Shown: in pieces, positions 6,904-12,406 of the stretch
Position numbering within the stretch: the first letter of the stretch is position 1
How the letters are laid out: every line of letters begins with the position of its first letter
NCBI GenBank assembly: GCA_031267475.1
Contig: JAIRZA010000173.1
Location: 1 to 12,406 of the forward strand
Direction of reading: 5' to 3'
Length of the DNA: 12,406 bases
DNA from: Spirochaetaceae bacterium
GTDB taxonomy: Bacteria; Spirochaetota; Spirochaetia; Treponematales; Breznakiellaceae
The notes under the pieces: model-generated
Told to the model about the DNA's origin: nothing
The model's database searches: none
Seen by the model: the letters and a program-made list of their open reading frames with translations, nothing else
Translations under genes and position numbers: made by a program

Positions 6904-7650
6904 TCAGATTGACCGGAGCCGCCGCGTATCAGCAAACCTTGCCGCGCCCGGAGGCAGTTCAAGGCCGGTATCTTGCAAAAATACCTCGTCCAGCAACAGA
7001 CCCGGAACAGGGGACGCGGCGGCGATTCTGCCGTTGCGCAAAAATATGACACGATCAGCGACTTCCAGCGCCATATCAAGATCATGCGTCGCTATAATTT
7101 TTGTACGCGGTATTTTTTTTAACAAAGCTATCAGATTTTTTCTTGCCCGCGGATCCAAGGCGGCGGTAGGCTCGTCCAGCAAAAGTATATCCGGCTTCAT
7201 GATTAAAACAGCGGCAAGAGCAGCCCGCTGTTTTTCGCCGCCCGAAAGTTTATACGGGGCGCGTTCCGCAAGATAGGCGGCGTCCACCGATTCGAGCGCT
7301 TCTATCGCGAGAGCCTTCGCGGTTTCGCAGTCCATCCCTTTCTCCATCACGCCAAAAGCCACATCCTCCCAAACGGAGGGCATGAAAAGCTGATCTTCCG
7401 GATCTTGAAAAACAATACCGCTTACGCGCCCCTTTCCATCATTTTTTTGCCTAACGCCGTCAATTATTATCGAACCCAGCGAAGGCTTTACACAACCCGC
7501 TATAATTTGCAGCAAGGTTGATTTCCCCGACCCATTCGCGCCCGCGATACAGATACACTCGCCTTGCGATACCGAAAGATTTATCTTGTCCAGCGACACT
7601 ATCGTATTATCGTATACGCATGATATGTTTTCTAAAATTAATTTTTCCAT
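6904..7650 (-). CDS. cbiO: ECF-type nickel/cobalt importer ATPase (CbiO/NikO)
   Basis: The product has 248 residues. The start is MEKLILENI at 7650; the longer frame to 7752 overlaps cbiQ and has no family similarity. All ABC ATPase elements are present: Walker A GANGSGKST (37-45), Q-loop FQDPEDQLF (Q82), signature LSGGEKQ (135-141), Walker B ILLLDE (155-160) and H-loop ATHD (H189). The DPEDQLF sequence after the Q-loop glutamine is characteristic of ECF energy-coupling ATPases. The protein hydrolyses ATP on the cytoplasmic face to drive CbiQ/CbiM. Only one ATPase is encoded, so it should act as a homodimer. It lies 32 bases after cbiQ, a gap containing the small hairpin GCGG-TATTT-CCGC and no clear Shine-Dalgarno sequence. 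It is the last gene of the operon. Confidence 0.93.
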   Translation of the reverse strand: MEKLILENISCVYDNTIVSLDKINLSVSQGECICIAGANGSGKSTLLQIIAGCVKPSLGSIIIDGVRQKNDGKGRVSGIVFQDPEDQLFMPSVWEDVAFGVMEKGMDCETAKALAIEALESVDAAYLAERAPYKLSGGEKQRAALAAVLIMKPDILLLDEPTAALDPRARKNLIALLKKIPRTKIIATHDLDMALEVADRVIFLRNGRIAAASPVPGLLLDEVFLQDTGLELPPGAARFADTRRLRSI

Positions 7651-7682
7651 AATAAATAGAGTTATGCGGAAATACCGCAAGC

Positions 7683-8363
7683 CTATTGTAGAATCATAAA
7701 CGATGAAATAACAACACACAATGTTAGAAACACCGTATCGCGCGTTCTCCACTTAAAGACGCGGGTTATAGGAAAAGCGCCGTTAAACCCCCTGGAAATC
7801 ATTGCCAAAGACACCCGCCGCGAGCGAAACACAGCCGCCGTCATTGTCGAGGCAAATACAGCCGCAAACGAGCGCCACATATAAAACGTCCCGTTTTCAG
7901 GACTGCGCAGGCGCATCGACACTAAGGCGGTGGAAAGCCGCCCGCTCATCAAAAAAATATAGCGGTATGTTAATATAAAAAGCGATATAAGTTTTTCTGG
8001 TATTTTTAATTTTGCCATTGACGACGCCAATTCGCTTATACTCATCGGAATTATAAGGCTCATATATACAAGCGCGGCGGCGTTTAGCCGCAATGTATAA
8101 AAAACAGCGCTCCGCGGACTAAGGCCAAACAGCGTGGAAATCCAAACCGCCAGCATGAGCGTGTTTACAGCAAGCAAGCGCAGCGCCGTTACTCGCAATT
8201 CACGCGATAACAGCAGCAGACAGCAAACCGCCATGGTTGACAAGGCGGTCAGACTCGTCGTGTATACCGCCGCTGTCAATAACAGCGCCGCGGAAATAAA
8301 ACGGCAGCGCCCGTCAATTGAACGTAAAAAATCTTTTTTGTACTCAAGTTTATCAAGATACAT
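7683..8363 (-). CDS. cbiQ: ECF importer transmembrane coupling protein (CbiQ/NikQ)
   Basis: The product has 226 residues from ATG 8363. The longer frame to 8546 is only the cbiM coding region read in another frame. After MYLDKLEYKKDFLRSIDGR, a usual CbiQ-like opening ('hxxDpR'), come several hydrophobic helices. Two cytoplasmic Arg-containing motifs follow: SMRLRSPENG at about residue 165 and AMISRGFNG at about 200. The second matches the 'A-R-G' coupling motif of EcfT proteins, with Ser replacing Ala. These helices contact the ATPase. The start lies 11 bases inside cbiM and has no Shine-Dalgarno sequence, so translation is probably coupled. The protein sits in the inner membrane, linking CbiO to the substrate-binding CbiM. 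Confidence 0.9.
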   Translation of the reverse strand: MYLDKLEYKKDFLRSIDGRCRFISAALLLTAAVYTTSLTALSTMAVCCLLLLSRELRVTALRLLAVNTLMLAVWISTLFGLSPRSAVFYTLRLNAAALVYMSLIIPMSISELASSMAKLKIPEKLISLFILTYRYIFLMSGRLSTALVSMRLRSPENGTFYMWRSFAAVFASTMTAAVFRSRRVSLAMISRGFNGAFPITRVFKWRTRDTVFLTLCVVISSFMILQ

Positions 8364-8949
8364 ATTGAGGAAGCATTTTTGACAAGAAGGCGGTAATGAA
8401 GGCTGAAATGAGCCCCTCCACCACAGCCAGCGGTAAATTGGCGGCAAACAGCAGCGCCGCCGCCGCCCGTAAATCCGCGTCTGAAAAAAAGAGCGCGGCG
8501 CATACAAGCGCTGTTCCCGCGACAACCGCAATAAAACCCGCCGCAAAAGCGGGAAGCGCCCTGAATTTTGGCGGGACGCGGGGCAATAAAACGCGATATA
8601 CCCCGCCGCCGGCCAGCGCCGCCGCCGCCATAACCGTTGTGTTCACGCCTAGCGAAAGCAAGCCTCCAAATTGAAACAGAAAGCCCTGCAACAACAGCGC
8701 GATAAACAATGCGGGCGCGGCGCTCCAGCCGAGCAGTATTCCGGCAAGGCCGAGCAGTGTTAGATGAATGCTGGATGGTCCGAGCGGTATATGGACCAGA
8801 GAGGCCAAAAACAAAGCCGCCGAAACCAGAGCGGTTTCCGGGAGTTTTTCCACCGGAGTTTTTTTAAGCCCCGCCGCCAGTCCGCCCGCAGCCAATGCCC
8901 AGCCTGCCGCGAGAACGGGCGGCGACAAAACGCCTTCACTTATGTGCAT
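8353..8949 (-). CDS. cbiM: Nickel/cobalt importer substrate-binding membrane component (CbiM/NikM)
   Basis: The product has 198 residues. The start MHISEGVLSPP is the hallmark of the family, in which His2 and the free N-terminus help form the metal site. GGAGG at 8959-8955 on the minus strand precedes it at five bases. Further family landmarks are VHIPLGPSSIHL (about residues 53-64), another metal-site region, and LLQGFLFQFGGLLSLGVNT (about 87-105). Some six to seven hydrophobic segments fit an S-component fold. CbiM (cobalt) and NikM (nickel) cannot be told apart reliably by eye; the partners NikK and NikL favour nickel. It overlaps nikL by 14 bases and cbiQ by 11. Confidence 0.93.
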   Translation of the reverse strand: MHISEGVLSPPVLAAGWALAAGGLAAGLKKTPVEKLPETALVSAALFLASLVHIPLGPSSIHLTLLGLAGILLGWSAAPALFIALLLQGFLFQFGGLLSLGVNTTVMAAAALAGGGVYRVLLPRVPPKFRALPAFAAGFIAVVAGTALVCAALFFSDADLRAAAALLFAANLPLAVVEGLISAFITAFLSKMLPQYVS

Positions 8950-9463
8950 CGCCGCCTCCGCTTCCTACCGCAGTCTTAAGTCTGCCGCGCGCGGCGATAA
9001 GCCAGAAGCCGAAAATATTCGCCAGCAAACTGAGTCCCAGTACGATATTGAATATTAAGGGAATACGGCTTGCGGCAAGTTTATTTTCATCTTCAGCACT
9101 CGCAACAGTGTCTTCAAGGCCGGCGGCGATGCTGATTGAGCCTTTATGACCCATGCCGTCTTCCATATCAACGCGCCATTCGCCCGTCTCGTCAGGCACA
9201 AAACAGAAAATACCATTCCTGTCCGTTATTGAAACAAGAGATTCCACGTTTTTGTCGCGTGTAGACGGCGGGTATATTTTGATTTTCGCAAAAGAGACTG
9301 GCTCGCCCGTACTGTATTTGAAATACACGGTACGGACGGGCTTGTCTTCGGCGTTTAGTTCGTAAACCTCAACGCCGTGTCCAAAAATATACACCGGAAA
9401 AACCATTCCAAACGCCAGCGCGAACACTGGAAAAGCACGGTTTCCTCTCAGTTTACGCCTCAT
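8936..9463 (-). CDS. nikL: NikL-like membrane-anchored accessory component of the nickel/cobalt importer
   Basis: The product has 175 residues. A basic N-terminus and hydrophobic stretch (FPVFALAFGMVFPVYIFG) look like a signal sequence that, if cut after IFG, would leave HGVEVY as the mature end, a His-first start. The middle (about 43-115) is a beta-sandwich-like carboxypeptidase-regulatory type domain ('VRTVYFKYSTGEPVSFAKIKIYPP', 'TDRNGIFCFVPDETGEWRV'). Residues about 135-158 form a C-terminal membrane helix, followed by a short basic tail. This layout and position match the NikL component that with NikK stands in for NikN/CbiN in some Nik(KL)MQO systems; that comparison is from memory. Its ATG overlaps the nikK stop (ATGA), and its 3' end overlaps cbiM. 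Confidence 0.7.
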   Translation of the reverse strand: MRRKLRGNRAFPVFALAFGMVFPVYIFGHGVEVYELNAEDKPVRTVYFKYSTGEPVSFAKIKIYPPSTRDKNVESLVSITDRNGIFCFVPDETGEWRVDMEDGMGHKGSISIAAGLEDTVASAEDENKLAASRIPLIFNIVLGLSLLANIFGFWLIAARGRLKTAVGSGGGDAHK

Positions 9464-10266
9464 TTTACGCAGAAAATTGCGATTGCGGAGATGTTGTCCT
9501 CGTCCGTGTCAGGATAAGAAGACGGTCGGGTGTCGCTTGCTCTGATAATCCAGACTCCGCCATGATCGATTTTGAAGCTGACTTCGCCGTTCATGTCTGT
9601 TTTTTCACTCTGAGCGTAGGTGTCGGGCGATTTGTAGTTGTAATAATCGTAAGTGGCTGATACTTGCATATTTGAAACGGGCTGCCCTTTGTACAGAATC
9701 TTGAATTTCGCCTTCGAGAACGCTCCCTTTTTTATCTTTGCCGGGTTTGTAACGGGGATTATTTCAAGTTCATGCCCCAAGGGTGTGGAAAAGCTCGAAT
9801 CGTTCACGGCCGGATTCAGGTAAAATTTTGAGTATTTCGCAAAATACCGTGTCAGCGATATTGTTTTGTCCGGCATGGCGGCGGCGACTTCCGCTTTCGA
9901 GCCGTCCGCGTAGCCGCCGTCTGTGAAACGGCAATAGAAGCCGCCTTTCCGGTTGCCGGCTATGATTGTTGGAATGTCGTCGGTCAGTGTGTAGTTTGTC
10001 TCGTACCAGAGTCTGTCCGCGTTTTTTGCCAGCGGAAGCTCGCCGCCGGTTTTTTTCCCGTTTTTATAAACAAGGACTTCGTTCACTTCGACTGGTTCTA
10101 GTTCTTCGCCTACGGTAAAATAATGTGTGGAAAGGGCGTTAATTTTTACGACATCGCCGCTTTTGTAATCTTTTACTTCGTCAGGGATTACATAGAATTC
10201 ATGGGCGGACAGTGGGAACGCAAACAAAACACATACGGTCAACGCAACTAACAGAGATTTTTTCAT
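9460..10266 (-). CDS. nikK: NikK-like periplasmic DUF4198 metal-uptake protein
   Basis: The product has 268 residues. AGGAG (10277-10273, minus strand) lies six bases before ATG 10266. A clear signal peptide (MKKSLLVALTVCVLFAFPLSA) ends before HEFYVIP, so the mature protein should begin with His; 'AHEFxV' after the signal is typical of DUF4198 (COG5266, periplasmic component of Co/Ni transport). The body contains family-like segments such as GDVVKINALSTHYF and, near the C-terminus, 'KTDMNGEVSFKIDHGGVWIIRAS', a carboxypeptidase-like beta domain ending. It probably binds metal in the periplasm and hands it to CbiM. It is the first gene of the five-gene importer operon and follows a structured leader. 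Confidence 0.82.
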   Translation of the reverse strand: MKKSLLVALTVCVLFAFPLSAHEFYVIPDEVKDYKSGDVVKINALSTHYFTVGEELEPVEVNEVLVYKNGKKTGGELPLAKNADRLWYETNYTLTDDIPTIIAGNRKGGFYCRFTDGGYADGSKAEVAAAMPDKTISLTRYFAKYSKFYLNPAVNDSSFSTPLGHELEIIPVTNPAKIKKGAFSKAKFKILYKGQPVSNMQVSATYDYYNYKSPDTYAQSEKTDMNGEVSFKIDHGGVWIIRASDTRPSSYPDTDEDNISAIAIFCVK

Positions 10267-10277
10267 GACTCTCTCCT

Positions 10278-10318
10278 AAAAAATAGAAAAATAGGTTTTC
10301 ATACAGAAAACCGTTTTT
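10278..10318 (-). terminator. Rho-independent-type terminator in the nikK leader (candidate attenuator)
   Basis: On the minus strand GGTTTTC (10312-10306), loop TGTAT, GAAAACC (10300-10294) forms a 7-bp stem. It is followed at once by a T-rich tract (TATTTTTCTATTTTTT, 10293-10278). An upstream AAAAA run can extend the stem by pairing with the first Ts. The hairpin ends only about 11 bases before the nikK ATG and next to its Shine-Dalgarno sequence, so it either ends livGF transcription or conditionally blocks nikK. Confidence 0.65.
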
Positions 10319-10376
10319 AGAGGGAGTTCATCTCCATTTCCAGCGTCTTTTCACAAACCCGCCAGTATAGCTTCAT
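10317..10376 (-). CDS. Possible 19-codon leader ORF upstream of nikK
   Basis: ATG at 10376-10374 opens a frame encoding MKLYWRVCEKTLEMEMNSL and stops at TAA (10319-10317), directly before the terminator stem. No Shine-Dalgarno sequence precedes it, its start lies in the loop of a hairpin, and there is no run of one regulatory codon. An ORF this short is expected by chance, so this is a weak candidate. It is listed because its position relative to the terminator is that of an attenuation leader peptide. Confidence 0.2.
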   Translation of the reverse strand: MKLYWRVCEKTLEMEMNSL

Positions 10377-10382
10377 GCTATA
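10323..10382 (-). promoter_or_regulatory. Two leader hairpins with the same pentaloop before nikK
   Basis: On the minus strand TATAGC-ATGAA-GCTATA (10382-10366) and GGAG-ATGAA-CTCC (10335-10323) both present the loop ATGAA. The first can be extended by CCA/TGG with one bulged base. The CTCC arm of the second could alternatively pair with the GGAG of the nikK Shine-Dalgarno sequence. No known cobalamin or NiCo riboswitch consensus was recognised. Two TTGAC boxes (TTGACA at 10417-10412 and TTGACT at 10394-10389) lie upstream and could be -35 elements; the only good -10, TATACT (10369-10364), is 19 bases from the second. Confidence 0.4.
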
Positions 10383-10427
10383 TGGTTTAGTCAAACACGG
10401 ATAGTGTTTTTTGTCAATGGGCTTGTT

Positions 10428-10457
10428 CAACCGGCAGCTGTTTTTAGCCGCCGGTTG
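10428..10457. terminator. Strong hairpin after livF
   Basis: CAACCGGCAGCT (10428-10439) and AGCCGCCGGTTG (10446-10457) pair over 12 positions, with one non-Watson-Crick pair, around GTTTTT. The hairpin begins about 36 bases after the livF stop. In the leftward transcript no T tract follows, so termination would be inefficient or factor-dependent. It could also be another intergenic palindrome of the kind seen elsewhere in the window. Confidence 0.4.
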
Positions 10458-10493
10458 GCGGGGTGCTGTCGCTGGCGGCGTAGCTGGGTATGG

Positions 10494-11198
10494 TCAGCCG
10501 CCGAGGTAGGCCTCGATTATCGCGGGGTCTTTTATTAGGCTGTCTGCTTTTCCGGTTTTCTTTACGCTGCCTGTCTCAAGGATGTATCCGCGATCCGCAA
10601 TTTCGAGCGCTTTATATGCGTTTTGCTCAACAAGTAGAATCGTCGCGCCGTTTTCATTGATTCGGCGAATGACCGCGAAAATTTCATCAACCAGCATGGG
10701 GGCTAGTCCCATGCTGGGTTCGTCCAGTAATAGTAGTTTTGGGGCGGACATGAGGGCGCGTCCCATTGCCAGCATCTGCTGTTCGCCGCCGGAAAGTGTG
10801 CCGGCCGCCTGATGGACGCGCTCTTTAAGGCGCGGGAATGTGTCGAATACTGTGTCCATGTCGCGTTTTATTTCGATTTTGTCTGTGCGTGTATAGGCGC
10901 CCATTTCTAAATTTTCTTTTACTGTGAGGTTGGAAAATACCCGCCGGCCTTCCGGGACTTGTACAAGTCCCGCTTTGACTATGGTGTCCGGTTTTGCTTG
11001 TGTAATGTCGCTGCCTTCAAGTAATACTTGTCCGTCTGTCTTTTTTATGAGTCCGGATACGCTGTGCAGTGTTGTTGTTTTACCGGCGCCGTTCGCGCCT
11101 ATTAAACAGATTATTTCGCCTTGTTCTACTTCAAACGAGATGTTTTTCAATGCGTTGATTGATCCGTAATAAACGGCTAGGTTCTTTACTGAAAGCAT
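10494..11198 (-). CDS. livF: Branched-chain amino acid-type ABC importer ATPase LivF
   Basis: The product has 234 residues, the usual LivF length. Motifs: Walker A GANGAGKT (34-41), Q-loop LVQVPEGRRVF (Q80), signature LSGGEQQ (135-141), Walker B LLLLDE (155-160), and LLVEQNA at 188-194, where LivF proteins carry Gln in place of the H-loop His. 'PEGRRVFSNLTVKENL' and 'EPSMGLAPMLVDEIF' are diagnostic of LivF. It pairs with LivG at the inner face of the membrane to power uptake of branched-chain amino acids, or of related substrates such as urea or amides in paralogous systems; the substrate cannot be told from the ATPase. It starts 16 bases after livG, with a weak AGGG ribosome site. Confidence 0.94.
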   Translation of the reverse strand: MLSVKNLAVYYGSINALKNISFEVEQGEIICLIGANGAGKTTTLHSVSGLIKKTDGQVLLEGSDITQAKPDTIVKAGLVQVPEGRRVFSNLTVKENLEMGAYTRTDKIEIKRDMDTVFDTFPRLKERVHQAAGTLSGGEQQMLAMGRALMSAPKLLLLDEPSMGLAPMLVDEIFAVIRRINENGATILLVEQNAYKALEIADRGYILETGSVKKTGKADSLIKDPAIIEAYLGG

Positions 11199-11214
11199 AT
11201 ATTTTTCCCTGAAA

Positions 11215-12018
11215 TTAAATGGCGGCTGTCTCTGCGTCGCCGAAATACGCCTTGATTACGTCCGGGTTGCGTCTTACTTCGCTTGGTAATCCGTTGGCTA
11301 TCATTCTTCCGTAATCTAATACTATTAGTCGTTCGCATATTCCCATTACAAAATGCATATCGTGCTCTATTAATAAAATGGTAAGGTGAAAATCGTGTCG
11401 TATTATGTGTATTAGCCGCATTAATTCTTCTGTTTCCTGCGGATTCATTCCGGCGGCTGGTTCGTCTAGTAAGAGCAGCGACGGGTTGGAGGCCAGCGCC
11501 CGCGCTATTTCTAGTTTGCGTTGGTCGCCGTAGGGTAGGTTTTTCGCAAGTGTGTCTTTTTTGTTTTCAATTTTGAATAGCGCAAGGAGTCTGGATGTTT
11601 TTTCTGTCATCATTTTTTCATCCCGGTAAAAGCGCGGCAGGCGAAACAGGGCGTCGACGGCGTTCGATATGCGTTGTCCGTGCATTGCTATTCTTACGTT
11701 GTCTTCTACGCTTAGGTTTCCGAAGAGTCTGATGTTTTGAAAGGTTCTCGCTATGCCGATGTGGTTGAGGTTTGCTGGTGTGAGGTTTCCGAGTTTATGG
11801 GTGTGGTTTGTCTTGTCCCAAAAGGTTATTTCGCCGTAGGTTGGTGTGTATACTCCGGATAGGATGTTGAATAGTGTTGTCTTTCCGGCGCCGTTTGGTC
11901 CAATTAATCCTGCTAGTTCGCCTCGCGCGACTTCGCACGAAAAATCGCTTACTGCGCGTAATCCTCCGAATACGATAGAAACGTTTTCAATTTTCATCAA
12001 TACATCATGGCGCGACAT
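11215..12018 (-). CDS. livG: Branched-chain amino acid-type ABC importer ATPase LivG
   Basis: The product has 267 residues. ATG 12018 is preferred to the internal MKIENV start at 11997 because AGGTAG lies eight bases before it, while nothing similar precedes the other. Motifs: Walker A GPNGAGKT (40-47), Q-loop ARTFQNIRLF (Q94), signature region LPYGDQRKLEIARAL (from 161; LivG proteins usually have LSYGxQR), Walker B LLLLDE (181-186) and H-loop LIEHDMHFV (H219). 'EPAAGMNPQETEEL' is diagnostic of LivG. It forms the heteromeric ATPase with LivF. The usual upstream permease genes livH and livM are not next to it: the region upstream is repeats and then a divergent gene. Confidence 0.94.
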   Translation of the reverse strand: MSRHDVLMKIENVSIVFGGLRAVSDFSCEVARGELAGLIGPNGAGKTTLFNILSGVYTPTYGEITFWDKTNHTHKLGNLTPANLNHIGIARTFQNIRLFGNLSVEDNVRIAMHGQRISNAVDALFRLPRFYRDEKMMTEKTSRLLALFKIENKKDTLAKNLPYGDQRKLEIARALASNPSLLLLDEPAAGMNPQETEELMRLIHIIRHDFHLTILLIEHDMHFVMGICERLIVLDYGRMIANGLPSEVRRNPDVIKAYFGDAETAAI

Positions 12019-12070
12019 AATTACTACCTAATCTTATATGCTACTGTATTTTACCAAACCCCGCCAGCCC

Positions 12071-12098
12071 GCCAGCGGGTTTCTATGCGCTCCGCGCT
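12071..12098. repeat. Dispersed intergenic repeat, copy 2 (inverted relative to 301-328)
   Basis: This 28-base segment has one mismatch to the reverse complement of 301-328. It contains GCGC-TCC-GCGC and is preceded by CCCGC-CA-GCGGG, a small palindrome that also has a counterpart beside copy 1 (CCCGC...GCGGG at 320-335). The copies are almost 12 kb apart and both lie near divergent gene starts. Confidence 0.75.
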
Positions 12099-12160
12099 GG
12101 CAGTCAGTAAGCCGTCTTCGCTTTGCGCCTTCACTTCGATAAAGGCATTGGCATACGCGG

Positions 12161-12329
12161 CTGCCAGCGAATTCCCACAACAAAGGCGTGGAGTTTCGCC
12201 GTGCGAAACTCCTAAAGCAAAATGCGCAGCATTTTGCTACGCAACTGCCAGCCCTTCGCAACACGAGGGGGCGTGGAGTTTCGCTCCGCGAAACTCCGAA
12301 GCTCAACGCGCCAGCGTTGAGCCAATTGC
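12161..12329. repeat. Two tandem units of about 85 bases, each with two palindromes
   Basis: Both units start with CTGCCAGC (12161 and 12245), run through about 20 variable bases into GGCGTG, and then form a hairpin with arms GGAGTTTCGC and GCGAAACTCC. Only the loop differs: CGT in unit 1 (12190-12212) and TCC in unit 2 (12275-12297). A second hairpin follows: AGCAAAATGC-GCA-GCATTTTGCT (12216-12238) in unit 1 and GCTCAACGC-GCCA-GCGTTGAGC (12301-12322) in unit 2. The second hairpins differ in sequence, but both keep perfect arms. All stems centre on GC, three or four bases, then GC. Confidence 0.85.
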
Positions 12330-12354
12330 CTATTCTACGAGGATTAGTTATACT
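12326..12354 (+). promoter_or_regulatory. Sigma-70-type promoter of the gene at 12384
   Basis: TTGCCT (12326-12331, four of six matches) and TATACT (12349-12354, five of six) are separated by exactly 17 bases. Transcription would start near 12361, giving a leader of about 23 bases that contains the ribosome site GAGGAG (12371-12376). The -35 box lies just after the last palindrome of the tandem repeat. Confidence 0.55.
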
Positions 12355-12383
12355 GTCATTAATCTTTATCGAGGAGATATTTT

Positions 12384-12406
12384 ATGAAAAAGACACTAAA
12401 AATTTC
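12384..12406 (+). CDS. Start of a probably secreted protein, truncated at the window edge
   Basis: Only seven full codons are visible, MKKTLKI, the basic N-terminal region expected of a signal peptide. GAGGAG (12371-12376) sits seven bases before the ATG and a promoter lies at 12326-12354, so the start is well supported. Because it diverges from livGF, a substrate-binding protein such as LivJ is a reasonable guess, but nothing in the visible residues proves it. Confidence 0.7.

Larger units (their letters stand above)
12019..12383. other. Gene-free divergent region built of palindromic repeats
   Basis: These 365 bases separate livG (leftward) from the gene starting at 12384 (rightward). ORFs on both strands exist only because the repeats lack stops and have no recognisable protein content. 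In order they hold the livG ribosome site, the dispersed repeat at 12071-12098, a 9-bp inverted repeat CGCTGGCAG (12095-12103) / CTGCCAGCG (12161-12169), two tandem two-hairpin units (12161-12329), and a promoter. Confidence 0.75.

Noticed and set aside
6899..7276. Rightward ORF opposite cbiO
   Set aside because: It is a shadow of the clearly conserved ATPase on the other strand.
7651..7752. Thirty-four-residue extension of cbiO
   Set aside because: It overlaps cbiQ out of frame; MEKLILENI begins the ATPase fold correctly.
8364..8546. Sixty-one-residue extension of cbiQ
   Set aside because: It is the cbiM coding region in another frame, Arg/Cys-rich and without similarity; ATG 8363 gives a normal CbiQ length.
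10278..10320. NikR operator before nikK
   Set aside because: One GTATGA half-site is present but the matching TCATAC at 16-base spacing is absent on either side.
12161..12329. CRISPR array or integron attC sites
   Set aside because: Only two units, inverted repeats inside each unit, no uniform spacer, and no core GTTRRRY site or integrase seen.
12007..12387. ORFs on both strands across the right intergenic region
   Set aside because: They consist of palindromic repeats translated by chance, with no ribosome site or protein-like composition.

Overview
The window reads as a chromosomal segment of a Gram-negative-type bacterium, most plausibly a treponeme-like spirochaete (termite-gut or rumen type). 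The reasons are a membrane-anchored protein entering a PEGA-like domain, a run of three outer-envelope lipoproteins (LpoB-like, COG3014-like, LPP20-like), a NikKLMQO-type metal importer and many intergenic palindromes. This placement is inferred from gene content; there is no rRNA or other marker gene. No tRNA, CRISPR array, transposase or phage gene was seen.

Left part (1-4578). A leftward gene truncated by the window edge starts at 240. Diverging from it are four rightward genes: an unrecognised two-helix membrane/coiled-coil protein (345-1373) and then three lipoproteins (1473-4578) that overlap by 4 and 13 bases and so look like one translationally coupled operon for the envelope and peptidoglycan. 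The first of these genes has an extreme preference for A-ending codons.

Middle part (4579-6903). A 13-G homopolymer lies between the convergent ends of the LPP20-like gene and a leftward DNA methyltransferase that carries an Mrr-like nuclease domain at its C-terminus. Upstream of the methyltransferase, a 460-base gene-free stretch holds two composite hairpin elements. They have the same three-hairpin plan but different stem sequences that remain base-paired.

Right part (6904-12018, all leftward). In transcription order this is livG, livF, a 227-base structured leader, then nikK, nikL, cbiM, cbiQ and cbiO. LivGF are the two ATPases of a branched-chain amino acid (or similar) importer; its permeases and binding protein are not in the window. 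NikK-NikL-CbiM-CbiQ-CbiO form a complete nickel/cobalt ECF importer, four genes of which overlap head to tail. The leader has a Rho-independent-type hairpin directly before the nikK ribosome binding site, two hairpins with the same five-base loop, and a possible 19-codon ORF.

Right edge (12019-12406). A 365-base gene-free stretch carries a second, inverted copy of the repeat found at 301-328, then a tandem pair of about 85-base units made of short palindromes whose second hairpins differ by compensated changes, then a good promoter and the first codons of a rightward, probably secreted, protein.

The least explained content is the set of three palindromic repeat families between genes, the nikK leader, and the odd gene at 345-1373.
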